Shown one piece after another: positions 11,901-23,583 of a stretch of DNA of 64,000 bases. The notes beneath the pieces were generated by a model that ran no database searches, had not been told where the DNA came from, and saw nothing but the letters and a program-made list of their open reading frames with translations. Origin of the DNA: Stichopus chloronotus (Eukaryota; Echinodermata; Holothuroidea; Aspidochirotida; Stichopodidae); NCBI GenBank assembly GCA_021234535.1, contig CM037843.1:13725979-13789978 (forward strand), read 5' to 3'. The stretch's first letter is position 1, and every line of letters begins with the position of its first letter. Both the position numbers and the translations under genes were made by a program.

Positions 11901-13518
11901 CATCAAAGGTACCACAAATTTATTGATAAAGATCCAACATGGTCAGTCTACTTTATGATTTTCTGCAAGTTGTGCAGTCTTACAGATTCTCTTGTACATG
12001 CAGATTTGGTGATTTAATATAATGATACTTCTAGTGGTTCCTATGATTATGATATGATATTCTGATATGTAAATGGTACCTTCACGGTGTTCAGATATGA
12101 ACCTCTGCACTGGTGCATTGCTGCTCTAGTAACAGCTACCACTAGTTTGTGAGTTGCCAGAAAATGCATGTCCTGGTAGCGTCACTGCGTTACCATACTG
12201 TACTAGTTATTTATCTATATTCATATTTTCATATTTAATACATTCTCTGAAGAAAAATGTTCCAGAATAACTTGCGGGTAGATGTGTAATAAAGTTTGTT
12301 CCCGACATTAAGCTTCTTGTTATTTGTACTTGAAATGTAATATTGCTTCAAAACCGTCACAGGGTTATGAATTGCCCTTAGGCCTTTATATAGTTTTTAT
12401 ATATTTTTCTGCATTTTGTCAAAGTTACATAATTGAATAAAAGAGGGTGATTCATGTAATTCATTACAACTCCTTTTTGTGTTGTTTTCATTTGCGACTA
12501 ATTAGCCCATCAGTTGTTTTGAATTTAGTGTCCAATTCTATTTAACCACTAGGCCGTGTAAAAGATATCCTTTCATATACAGATACATGTGACCAATCAT
12601 TTTTATTTCCTAAATTCATGAAATATTGTGCAGTAGCATCAGCCCACGTTTTCTCAACAATCCTTTCTCCATCAGTCCTCAAATACTGTCCTAAGATGAA
12701 ACTGAATAAAAAGTTAGTGGAAACACATTCATGTTACCCAATTTGAAATATAATTTGTGGTTTGGAATAAAGAAATTAACATTTAAAGAGAAAGTGCAGT
12801 CACCCAGTGTATTAGCATATACAGTCCCCTATTCTAAGTCATGGATGGTTCTTTAATTTGCATCAAATGACAATATTTTTGTGACTGGATTGCCAAATTT
12901 GTGCAAGTTAATTGTTTACTTTAAATACACGATAGTTTGAAATATCCTGAAAGATACTTGTAAGGTATAAAAGAGGAGATTTGTAAGAGCTGATGCTCCA
13001 GAGTTCTAAAAGTTGGGGTGGCTGTGCTTATACCCTTTAAACAAAACACAAGAAAAAAAATGATGCAGGTGTGGATTTCGAGTTAAGAAATGCCATATTG
13101 TGACTTATCTGTGGCTGAAAATATGGCAAAATACGTTAAAGTATAAAATAACTTCAAGCAACATGTGCCCAAACTCGTCCACGTCATCTGAGATACCATA
13201 TTACGCATGACATTACCACTGTGACAAATGGCTTAGTTAGTATTTTCATTACAGCAAGTTCCAATATAACAATTTTCCAAAACAGATCTGAGGTTCAAAG
13301 TGTTCTTATATTTCTACATACAATATCTGTAATAGTAGCACAGGTGGACTCGTATAAGTTACTTCTTAACCTTTAACACTGACGTGATTAAACGATTTAA
13401 CATCCTGGATGATCTAGGTTCCTTGTTTACCTGAAGATTATCATCGTCATGGTCCAGATTTAGACCCCAAATTGTGGACTGTCTACACTTAATTGCACTA
13501 CGTGTGGTATCAAACCCA
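11901..13518. other. Right part of the insertion, nothing recognised
   Basis: AT-rich sequence without protein-like frames over 60 codons. AATAAA-type words on the plus strand (about 12,288 and 12,436) could serve a plus-strand transcript, but none is established. Confidence 0.4.
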
Positions 13519-13613
13519 ATCGCAAGAGTCAGCTTCGCCGAAGTGCGATGGCAAAGCCGCGTCCTGGGGGCTCCGCCTTCTTGATCACGGAAGCCTCTGC
13601 GCCAGGTAAGTAT
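13519..13613 (-). pseudogene. 5' half of the split U1 gene
   Basis: It runs from the second ATCGCA copy to the 5' end AUACUUACCUGG at 13,613 and contains stem-loops I and II. Upstream of it (to about 14,210) the normal array promoter and spacer resume without a gap. Confidence 0.9.
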
Positions 13614-14277
13614 GCCCTTAATTCGTAAGAAAAGTGACCACCCGCTCTGGTAAAAACTTTCTTTCGCGATGAACGTTTAGTTACGTCAGGGAACTTTTCT
13701 AATGCTCTTCTATGATTGGTTGACATTAATAGCTGATCACGCCCACAAATTAAAGGAACACATACAAAAAAAAAAACAGTGCTATTAAAAATTTCGCTTC
13801 AAATTTATGTTAACACAACACGAGCTCAGTTAATATGCTGCATCTGAAAAGATGATTATGATTTGTTTTAATACTAGTAAGTCGTTTTAACTTCAAAAAA
13901 CTGAAAAAAAAAAATGTTCATTTGTAATGTTTTGTAAATTAATAGTTTTCAAGACGTAAACATTCTTCAAGATTACAGGAATGTGAAAAAGGCGATATAT
14001 GCTAATAAAATAGTTGTGAGAGTCGGAAACTTATGAAAATTGTTAATGTGGTTAAAATAAATACCTGTGTATAAATTATTTGTCTATAAAGAGGTAGTAC
14101 ACTTCGAGGTAGGGCTCTCCTAAATTGGTGGTAGTTGGTATCATAGTAATATCTGTGCTACAAGAAGGTCTTTTAATCCTGGTTTGTACCCTTATTGTTG
14201 GAATCCGTAACAGTCGATGAACTGGCCAGCGTTGTTTTCGGTCACCACACGTTTCAAAAATCTAAAGTTATTATTAA

Positions 14278-14441
14278 AGGAGGATAGCGCGAACGCAGTC
14301 CTCCACTACCAGAAATTCTACGCCCGAGTTCTCCACGTTTGGGAGAATCGCAAGAGTCAGCTCCGCCGAAGTGCGATGGCAAGGCCTCGTCCTGGGGGCT
14401 CCGCCTACTTGATCACGGAAACCCCTGCGCCAGGTAAGTAT
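14278..14441 (-). ncRNA. U1: U1 snRNA, array copy 1 (edge variant)
   Basis: Full-length 164-nt U1 on the reverse strand; the 5' end is at 14,441. It has an intact 5' splice-site-pairing sequence, Sm site and stem-loop IV. The loop-I core reads GAUCAAGUAG rather than GAUCAAGAAG, and stem II has a C-A mismatch (GCCUUGCC). This first unit after the insertion is therefore less perfect than the core copies and may be weakened. Confidence 0.85.
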
Positions 14442-15108
14442 GCCCTTCATTCGAAAGAAAAGTGACCACCCGCTCTGGTAAAAACTTTCTTTCGCGATGA
14501 ACGTTTAGTTACGTCAGGGAACTTTTCTAATGCTCTTCTATGATTGGTTGACATTAATAGCTGATCACGCCCACAAATTAAAGGAACACATACAAAAAAA
14601 AACGAAAAAACAGTGATATTAAAAATTTCGCTTCAAATTTATGTAAACACAACACGAGCTCAGTTATATGCTGCATCTGAAAAGATGATTATGATTTGTT
14701 TTAATACTAGTAAGTCGTTTTAACTTCAAAAAACTGAAAAAAAAATGTTGATTTGTAATGTTTTGTAAATTAATAGATTTCAAGACGTAAACATTCTTCA
14801 AGATTACAGGAATGTGAAAAAGGCGATATATGCTAATAAAATAGTTCTGAGAGACGGAAATTTATGAAAATTGTTATTATGGTTAAAATAAATACCTGTG
14901 TATAAATTATTTGTCTATAAAGAGGTAGTACACTTCGAGGTAGGGCTCTCCTAAATTGGTGGTAGTTGGTATCATAGTAATATCTGTGCTACAAGAAGGT
15001 CTTTTAATCCTGGTTTGTACCCTTATTGTTGTAATCCCTAACAGTCGATGAACTGGCCAACGTTGTTTTCGGTCACCACACGTTTGAAAAGTTTGAAGTT
15101 ATTATTAA

Positions 15109-15272
15109 AGGAGGATAGCGCGAACGCAGTCCTCCACTATCAGAAATTCTACGCCCGAGTTCTCCACGTTTGGGAGAATCGCAAGAGTCAGCTCCGCCGG
15201 AGTGCGATGGCGAAGCCTCGTCCTGGGGGCTCCGCCTTCTTGATCACGGAAACCCCTGCGCCAGGTAAGTAT
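15109..15272 (-). ncRNA. U1: U1 snRNA, array copy 2 (Sm variant)
   Basis: Full length; the 5' end is at 15,272. The Sm region reads AAUUUCUGA instead of AAUUUCUGG. Loop II is AUCGCACUCC, closer to the vertebrate loop at its 3' side than the array majority. All other landmarks are intact. Confidence 0.88.
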
Positions 15273-15940
15273 GCCCTTAATTCGTAAGAAAAGTGACCAC
15301 CCGCTCTGGTAAAAACTTTCTTTCGCGATGAACGTTTAGTTACGTCAGGGAACTTTTCTAATGCTCTTCTATGATTGGTTGACATTAATAGCTGATCACG
15401 CCCACAAATTAAAGGAACACATACAAAAAAAAACGAAAAAACAGTGATATTAAAAATTTCGCTTCAAATTTATGTAAACACAACACGAGCTCAGTTATAT
15501 GCTGCATCTGAAAAGATGATTATGATTTGTTTTAATACTAGTAAGTCTTTTTAACTTCAAAAAACTGAAAAAAAAAATGTTGATTTGTAATGTTTTGTAA
15601 ATTAATAGTTTTCAAGACGTAAACATTCTTCAAGATTACAGGAATGTGAAAAAGGCGATATATGCTAATAAAATAGTTGTGAGAGACGGAAACTTATGAA
15701 AATTGTTACTATGGTTAAAATAAATACCTGTGTATAAATTATTTGTCTATAAAGAGGTAGTACACTTCGAGGTAGGGCTCTCCTAAATTGGTGGTAGTTG
15801 GTATCCTAGTAATATCTGTGCTACAAGAAGCTCTTTTAATCCTGCTTTGTACCCTTATTGTTGGAATCCGTAACAGTCGATGAACTGGCCAGCGTTGTTT
15901 TCGGTCACTACACGTTTCAAAAATCTAAAGTTATTATTAA

Positions 15941-16104
15941 AGGAGGATAGCGCGAACGCAGTCCTCCACTACCAGAAATTCTACGCCCGAGTTCTCCACG
16001 TTTGGGAGAATCGCAAGAGTCAGCTCCGCCGGAGTGCGATGGCGAAGCCTCGTCCTGGGGGCTCCGCCTTCTTGATCACGGAAACCCCTGCGCCAGGTAA
16101 GTAT
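15941..16104 (-). ncRNA. U1: U1 snRNA, array copy 3
   Basis: Full length; the 5' end is at 16,104. It matches the consensus except for the AUCGCACUCC loop-II variant shared with copies 2 and 5. Confidence 0.93.
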
Positions 16105-16767
16105 GCCCTTAATTCGTAAGAAAAGTGACCAGCCGCTCTGGTAAAAACTTTCTTTCGCGATGAACGTTTAGTTACGTCAGGGAACTTTTCTAATGCTCTT
16201 CTATGATTGGTTGACATTAATAGCTGATCACGCCCACAAATTAAAGGAACACATACAAAAAAGAAAAACAGTGATATTAAAAATTTCGCTTCAAATTTAT
16301 GTAAACACAACACGAGCTCAGTTATATGCTGCATCTGAAAAGATGATTATGATTTGTTTTAATACTAGTAAGTCGTTTTAACTTCAAAAAACTGAAAAAA
16401 AAAATGTTGATTTGTAATGTTTTGTAAATTAATAGATTTCAAGACATAAACATTCTTCAAGATTACAGGAATGTGAAAAAGGCGATATATGCTAATAAAA
16501 TAGTTCTGAGAGTCGGAAACTTATGAAAATTGTTACTATGGTTAAAATAAATACCTGTGTATAAATTATTTGTCTATAAAGAGGTAGTACACTTCGAGGT
16601 AGGGCTCTCCTAAATTGGTGGTAGTTGGTATCATAGTAATATCTCTGCTACAAGAAGGTCTTTTAATCCTGCTTGGTACCCTTATTGTTGTAATCCGTAA
16701 CAGTCGATGAACTGGCCAGCGTTGTTTTCTGTCACCACACGTTTCAAAAGTCTAAAGTTATTATTAA

Positions 16768-16931
16768 AGGAGGATAGCGCGAACGCAGTCCTCCACTACC
16801 AGAAATTCTACGCCCGAGTTCTCCACGTTTGGGAGAATCGCAAGAGTCAGCTCCGCCGAAGTGCGATGGCGAAGCCTCGTCCTGGGGGCTCCGCCTTCTT
16901 GATCACGGAAACCCCTGCGCCAGGTAAGTAT
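16768..16931 (-). ncRNA. U1: U1 snRNA, array copy 4
   Basis: Full length; the 5' end is at 16,931. By eye it equals the array consensus, with loop II AUCGCACUUC and Sm site AAUUUCUGG. Confidence 0.95.
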
Positions 16932-17600
16932 GCCCTTCATTCGTAAGAAAAGTGACCAGCCGCTCTGGTAAAAACTTTCTTTCGCGATGAACGTTTAGTT
17001 ACGTCAGGGAACTTTTCTAATGCTCTTCTATGATTGGTTGACATTAATAGCTGATCACGCCCACAAATTAAAGGAACACATACAAAAAAAAAAAAAAAAC
17101 CAGTGATATTAAAATTTTCGCTTCAAATTTATGTAAACACAACACGAGCTCAGTTATATGCTGCATCTGAAAAGATGGTTATGATTTGTTTTAATACTAG
17201 TAAGTCGTTTTAACTTCAAAAAACTGAAAAAAAAGAATGTTGATTGGTAATGTTTTGTAAAGTAATAGATTTCAAGACGTAAACATTCTTCAAGATTACA
17301 GGAATGTGAAAAAGGCGATATATGCTAATAAAATAGTTCTGAGAGACGGAAACTTATGAAAATTGTTACTATGGTTAAAATAAATACCTGTGTATAAATT
17401 ATTTGTCTATAAAGAGGTAGTACACTTCGAGGTAGGGCTCTCCTAAATTGGTGGTAGTTGGTATCATAGTAATATCTCTGCTACAAGAAGGTCTTTTAAT
17501 CCTGCTTGGTACCCTTATTGTTGTAATCCGTAACAGTCGATGAACTGGCCAGCGTTGTTTTCTGTCACCACACGTTTCAAAAATCTAAAGTTATTATTAA

Positions 17601-17764
17601 AGGAGGATAGCGCGAACGCAGTCCTCCACTACCAGAAATTCTACGCCCGAGTTCTCCACGTTTGGGAGAATCGCAAGAGTCAGCTCCGCCGGAGTGCGAT
17701 GGCGAAGCCTCGTCCTGGGGGCTCCGCCTTCTTGATCACGGAAACCCCTGCGCCAGGTAAGTAT
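17601..17764 (-). ncRNA. U1: U1 snRNA, array copy 5
   Basis: Full length; the 5' end is at 17,764. Loop II is the AUCGCACUCC variant; the rest is consensus. Confidence 0.94.
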
Positions 17765-18429
17765 GCCCTTAATTCGTAAGAAAAGTGACCAGCCCGCTCT
17801 GGTAAAAACTTTCTTTCGCGATGAACGTTTAGTTACGTCAGGGAACTTTTCTAATGCTCTTCTATGATTGGTTGACATTAATAGCTGATCACGCCCACAA
17901 ATTAAAGGAACACATACAAAAAAAAAAAAACAGTGATATTAAAAATTTCGCTTCAAATTTATGTAAACACAACACGAGCTCAGTTATATGCTGCATCTGA
18001 AAAGATGATTATGATTTGTTTTAATACTAGTAAGTCGTTTTAACTTCAAAAAACTGAAAAAAAAAATGTTGATTTGTAATGTTTTGTAAATTAATAGATT
18101 TCAAGACATAAACATTCTTCAAGATTACAGGAATGTGAAAAAGGCGATATATGCTAATAAAATAGTTCTGAGAGTCGGAAACTTATGAAAATTGTTACTA
18201 TGGTTAAAATAAATACCTGTGTATAAATTATTTGTCTATAAAGAGGTAGTACACTTCGAGGTAGGGCTCTCCTAAATTGGTGGTAGTTGGTATCATAGTA
18301 ATATCTCTGCTACAAGAAGGTCTTTTAATCCTGCTTGGTACCCTTATTGTTGTAATCCGTAACAGTCGATGAACTGGCCAGCGTTGTTTTCTGTCACCAC
18401 ACGTTTCAAAAATCTAAAGTTATTATTAA

Positions 18430-18593
18430 AGGAGGATAGCGCGAACGCAGTCCTCCACTACCAGAAATTCTACGCCCGAGTTCTCCACGTTTGGGAGAAT
18501 CGCAAGAGTCAGCTCCGCCGAAGTGCGATGGCAAAGCCTCGTCCTGGGGGCTCCGCCTTCTTGATCACGGAAACCCCTGCGCCAGGTAAGTAT
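18430..18593 (-). ncRNA. U1: U1 snRNA, array copy 6
   Basis: Full length; the 5' end is at 18,593. Stem II has GCUUUGCC, so a C-G pair becomes U-G and the fold is retained. Confidence 0.94.
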
Positions 18594-19265
18594 GCCCTTC
18601 ATTCGTAAGAAAAGTGACCAGCCGCTCTGGTAAAAACTTTCTTTCGCGATGAACGTTTAGTTACGTCAGGGAACTTTTCTAATGCTCTTCTATGATTGGT
18701 TGACATTAATAGCTGATCACGCCCACAAATTAAAGGAACACATACAAAAAAAAAAAAAAAAAAACCAGTGATATTAAAATTTTCGCTTCAAATTTATGTA
18801 AACACAACACGAGCTCAGTTATATGCTGCATCTGAAAAGATGATTATGATTTGTTTTAATACTAGTAAGTCGTTTTAACTTCAAAAAACTGAAAAAAAAA
18901 ATGTTGATTGGTAATGTTTTGTAAATTAATAGATTTCAAGACGTAAACATTCTTCAAGATTACAGGAATGTGAAAAAGGCGATATATGCTAATAAAATAG
19001 TTCTGAGAGTCGGAAACTTATGAAAATTGTTACTATGGTTAAAATAAATACCTGTGTATAAATTATTTGTCTATAAAGAGGTAGTACACTTCGAGGTAGG
19101 GCTCTCCTAAATTGGTGGTAGTTGGTATCATAGTAATATCTGTGCTACAAGAAGGTCCTTTTAATCCTGCTTGGTACCCTTATTGTTGTAATCCGTAACA
19201 GTCGATGAACTGGCCAGCGTTGTTTTCGGTCACCACACGTTTCAAAAGTTTGAAGTTATTATTAA

Positions 19266-19429
19266 AGGAGGATAGCGCGAACGCAGTCCTCCACTACCAG
19301 AAATTCTACGCCCGAGTTCTCCACGTTTGGGAGAATCGCAAGAGTCAGCTCCGCCGAAGTGCGATGGCGAAGCCTCGTCCTGGGGGCTCCGCCTTCTTGA
19401 TCACGGAAACCCCTGCGCCAGGTAAGTAT
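19266..19429 (-). ncRNA. U1: U1 snRNA, array copy 7
   Basis: Full length; the 5' end is at 19,429. Consensus sequence by eye. Confidence 0.95.
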
Positions 19430-20098
19430 GCCCTTAATTCGTAAGAAAAGTGACCACCCGCTCTGGTAAAAACTTTCTTTCGCGATGAACGTTTAGTTAC
19501 GTCAGGGAACTTTTCTAATGCTCTTCTATGATTGGTTGACATTAATAGCTGATCACGCCCACAAATTAAAGGAACACATACAAAAAACAACAAAAAACCA
19601 GTGATATTAAAATTTTCGCTTCAAATTTATGTAAACACAACACGAGCTCAGTTATATGCTGCATCTGAAAAGATGATTATGATTTGTTTTAATACTAGTA
19701 AGTCGTTTTAACTTCAAAAAACTGAAAAAAAAGAATGTTGATTTGTAATGTTTTGTAAATTAATAGATTTCAAGACGTAAACATTCTTCAAGATTACAGG
19801 AATGTGAAAAAGGCGATATATGCTAATAAAATAGTTCTGAGAGTCGGAAACTTATGAAAATTGTTACTATGGTTAAAATAAATACCTGTGTATAAATTAT
19901 TTGTCTATAAAGAGGTAGTACACTTCGAGGTAGGGCTCTCCTAAATTGGTGGTAGTTGGTATCATAGTAATATCTGTGCTACAAGAAGGTCTTTTAATCC
20001 TGCTTTGTACCCTTATTGTTGTAATCCGTAACAGTCGATGAACTGGCCAGCGTTGTTTTCGGTCACCACACGTTTCAAAAGTTTGAAGTTATTATTAA

Positions 20099-20262
20099 AG
20101 GAGGATAGCGCGAACGCAGTCCTCCACTACCAGAAATTCTACGCCCGAGTTCTCCACGTTTGGGAGAATCGCAAGAGTCAGCTCCGCCGAAGTGCGATGG
20201 CGAAGCCTCGTCCTGGGGGCTCCGCCTTCTTGATCACGGAAACCCCTGCGCCAGGTAAGTAT
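20099..20262 (-). ncRNA. U1: U1 snRNA, array copy 8 (reference copy for this annotation)
   Basis: U1 is the RNA of the U1 snRNP, which pairs with pre-mRNA 5' splice sites. Read on the reverse strand from 20,262, the copy starts AUACUUACCUGG, the splice-site-pairing end. Stem-loop I follows with the U1-70K loop core GAUCAAGAAG, then stem-loop II with loop AUCGCACUUC (U1A position), stem-loop III, the Sm site AAUUUCUGG at about nt 126-134, and the terminal stem-loop IV GGAGGACUGCGUUCGCGC. The length of 164 nt equals human U1. The CUGGCG start and the Sm site resemble insect U1 more than human U1. The loop-II C in place of the usual U (AUUGCAC) is array-wide. The DNA reads CAGGTAAGTAT on the plus strand, a perfect 5' splice-site complement. 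Confidence 0.96.
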
Positions 20263-20400
20263 GCCCTTCATTCGTAAGAAAAGTGACCACCCGCTCTGGT
20301 AAAAACTTTCTTTCGCGATGAACGTTTAGTTACGTCAGGGAACTTTTCTAATGCTCTTCTATGATTGGTTGACATTAATAGCTGATCACGCCCACAAATT
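20263..20400 (-). promoter_or_regulatory. Conserved U1 promoter region (same in every core unit)
   Basis: The first 140 bp upstream of the U1 5' end barely varies between units. On the transcribed strand it holds a CRE-like TGACGTAA at about -68 to -75 (20,330-20,337), a CCAAT box at about -102 to -106 (20,364-20,368) and a GC/CACCC-like TGGGCGTG at about -125 to -132 (20,387-20,394). The position expected for the proximal sequence element (about -45 to -65) contains TTCATCGCGAAAGAAAG. No TATA box is seen, as usual for Pol II U1 genes. Factor assignments are inferred from the motifs. Confidence 0.6.
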
Positions 20401-20927
20401 AAAGGAACACATACAAAAAAAAAAAAAAACCAGTGATATTAAAATTTCGCTTCAAATTTATGTAAACACAACACGAGCTCAGTTACATGCTGCATCTGAA
20501 AAGATGATTATGATTTGTTTTAATACTAGTAAGTCGTTTTAACTTCAAAAAACTAAAAAAAAAATGTTGCTTTGTAATGTTTTGTAAATTAATAGATTTC
20601 AAGACGTAAACATTCTTCAAGATTACAGGAATGTGAAAAAGGCGATATATGCTAATAAAATAGTTGTGAGAGTCGGAAACTTATGAAAATTGTTACTATG
20701 GTTAAAATAAATACCTGTGTATAAATTATTTGTCTATAAAGAGGTAGTACACTTCGAGGTAGGGCTCTCCTAAATTGGTGGTAGTTGGTATCATAGTAAT
20801 ATCTGTGCTACAAGAAGGCCTTTTAATCCTGCTTGGTACCCTTTTTGTTGTAATCCGTAACAGTCGATGAACTGGCCAGCGTTGTTTTCGGTCACCACAC
20901 GTTTCAAAAATCTGAAGTTATTATTAA

Positions 20928-21091
20928 AGGAAGATAGCGCGAACGCAGTCCTCCACTACCAGAAATTCTACGCCCGAGTTCTCCACGTTTGGGAGAATCG
21001 CAAGAGTCAGCTCCGCCGAAGTGCGATGGCAAAGCCTCGTCCTGGGGGCTCCGCCTTCTTGATCACGGAAACCCCTGCGCCAGGTAAGTAT
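20928..21091 (-). ncRNA. U1: U1 snRNA, array copy 9
   Basis: Full length; the 5' end is at 21,091. Stem IV ends AUCUUCC (a G-U pair replaces G-C) and stem II has GCUUUGCC. It is nearly identical to copy 10, pointing to a recent local duplication. Confidence 0.93.
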
Positions 21092-21757
21092 GCCCTTCAT
21101 TCGTAAGAAAAGTGACCACCCGCTCTGGTAAAAACTTTCTTTCGCGATGAACGTTTAGTTACGTCAGGGAACTTTTCTAATGCTCTTCTATGATTGGTTG
21201 ACATTAATAGCTGATCACGCCCACAAATTAAAGGAACACATACAAAAACAAAAAAAAACCAGTGATATTAAAATTTTCGCTTCAAATTTATGTAAACACA
21301 ACACGAGCTCAGTTATATGCTGCATCTGAAAAGATGGTTATGATTTGTTTTAATACTAGTAAGTCGTTTTAACTTCAAAAAACTAAAAAAAAAATGTTGC
21401 GTTGTAATGTTTTGTAAATTAATAGATTTCAAGACGTAAACATTCTTCAAGATTACAGGAATGTGAAAAAGGCGATATATGCTAATAAAATAGTTGTGAG
21501 AGTCGGAAACTTATGAAAATTGTTACTATGGTTAAAATAAATACCTGTGTATAAATTATTTGTCTATAAAGAGGTAGTACACTTCGAGGTAGGGCTCTCC
21601 TAAATTGGTGGTAGTTGGTATCGTAGTAATATCTGTGCTACAAGAAGGCCTTTTAATCCTGCTTGGTACCCTTTTTGTTGTAATCCGTAACAGTCGATGA
21701 ACTGGCCAGCGTTGTTTTCGGTCACCACACGTTTCAAAAATCTGAAGTTATTATTAA

Positions 21758-21921
21758 AGGAAGATAGCGCGAACGCAGTCCTCCACTACCAGAAATTCTA
21801 CGCCCGAGTTCTCCACGTTTGGGAGAATCGCAAGAGTCAGCTCCGCCGAAGTGCGATGGCAAAGCCTCGTCCTGGGGGCTCCGCCTTCTTGATCACGGAA
21901 ACCCCTGCGCCAGGTAAGTAT
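21758..21921 (-). ncRNA. U1: U1 snRNA, array copy 10
   Basis: Full length; the 5' end is at 21,921. It shares both stem variants with copy 9. Confidence 0.93.
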
Positions 21922-22590
21922 GCCCTTCATTCGTAAGAAAAGTGACCACCCGCTCTGGTAAAAACTTTCTTTCGCGATGAACGTTTAGTTACGTCAGGGA
22001 ACTTTTCTAATGCTCTTCTATGATTGGTTGACATTAATAGCTGATCACGCCCACAAATTAAAGGAACACATACAAAAACAAAAAAAAACCAGTGATATTA
22101 AAATTTTTCGCTTCAAATTTATGTAAACACAACACGAGCTCAGTTATATGCTGCATCTGAAAAGATGGTTATGATTTGTTTTAATACTAGTAAGTCGTTT
22201 TAACTTCAAAAAACTGAAAAAAAAGAATGTTGATTTGTAATGTTTTGTAAATTAATAGATTTCAAGACGTAAACATTCTTCAAGATTACAGGAATGTGAA
22301 AAAGGCGATATATGCTAATAAAATAGTTCTGAGAGTCGGAAACTTATGAAAATTGTTACTATGGTTAAAATAAATACCTGTGTATAAATTATTTGTCTAT
22401 AAAGAGGTAGTACACTTCGAGGTAGGGCTCTCCTAAATTGGTGGTAGTTGGTATCATAGTAATATCTGTGCTACAAGAAGGTCTTTTAATCCTGGTTTGT
22501 ACCCTTATTGTTGTAATCCGTAACAGTCGATGAACTGGCCAGCGTTGTTTTCGGTCACCACACGTTTCAAAAATCTAAAGTTATTATTAA

Positions 22591-22754
22591 AGGAGGATAG
22601 CGCGAACGCAGTCCTCCACTACCAGAAATTCTACGCCCGAGTTCTCCACGTTTGGGAGAATCGCAAGAGTCAGCTCCGCCGAAGTGCGATGGCAAAGCCT
22701 CGTCCTGGGGGCTCCGCCTTCTTGATCACGGAAACCCCTGCGCCAGGTAAGTAT
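22591..22754 (-). ncRNA. U1: U1 snRNA, array copy 11
   Basis: Full length; the 5' end is at 22,754. Stem II has GCUUUGCC; the rest is consensus. Confidence 0.94.
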
Positions 22755-23419
22755 GCCCTTCATTCGTAAGAAAAGTGACCACCCGCTCTGGTAAAAACTT
22801 TCTTTCGCGATGAACGTTTAGTTACGTCAGGGAACTTTTCTAATGCTCTTCTATGATTGGTTGACATTAATAGCTGATCACGCCCACAAATTAAAGGAAC
22901 ACATACAAAAACAAAAAAAACCAGTGATATTAAAATTTTCGCTTCAAATTTATGTAAACACAACACGAGCTCAGTTATATGCTGCATCTGAAAAGATGAT
23001 TATGATTTGTTTTAATACTAGTAAGTCGTTTTAACTTCAAAAAACTGAAAAAAAAATGTTGATTTGCAATGTTTTGTAAAGTAATAGATTTCAAGACGTA
23101 AACATTCTTCAAGATTACAGGAATGTGAAAAAGGCGATATATGCTAATAAAATAGTTCTGAGAGTCGGAAACTTATGAAAATTGTTACTATGGTTAAAAT
23201 AAATACCTGTGTATAAATTATTTGTCTATAAAGAGGTAGTACACTTCGAGGTAGGGCTCTCCTAAATTGGTGGTAGTTGGTATCATAGTAATATCTGTGC
23301 TACAAGAAGGCCTTTTAATCCTGGTTTGTACCCTTTTTGTTGTAATCCGTAACAGTCGATGAACTGGCCAGCGTTGTTTTCGGTCACCACACGTTTCAAA
23401 AGTTTGAAGTTATTATTAA

Positions 23420-23583
23420 AGGAGGATAGCGCGAACGCAGTCCTCCACTACCAGAAATTCTACGCCCGAGTTCTCCACGTTTGGGAGAATCGCAAGAGTC
23501 AGCTCCGCCGAAGTGCGATGGCAAAGCCTCGTCCTGGGGGCTCCGCCTTCTTGATCACGGAAACCCCTGCGCCAGGTAAGTAT
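23420..23583 (-). ncRNA. U1: U1 snRNA, array copy 12
   Basis: Full length; the 5' end is at 23,583. Stem II has GCUUUGCC; the rest is consensus. Confidence 0.94.

Larger units (their letters stand above)
8425..13518. mobile_element. 5,094-bp insertion inside a U1 gene, candidate U1-targeted transposon (Dada-like)
   Basis: The segment interrupts a U1 gene exactly, with ATCGCA duplicated on both sides (8419-8424 and 13519-13524). The inner ends are weakly inverted: the left has GCACG-AGTGCAAT and the reverse complement of the right has ACACGTAGTGCAAT. Dada-superfamily DNA transposons are known to target multicopy small-RNA genes, including U1, and to make 6-7 bp duplications, so the target and duplication length fit. 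I did not find a Dada transposase. The recognisable coding relic is a Penelope-like reverse transcriptase, so this may be a non-autonomous or composite element with nested insertions. The family assignment is inference. Confidence 0.6.
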
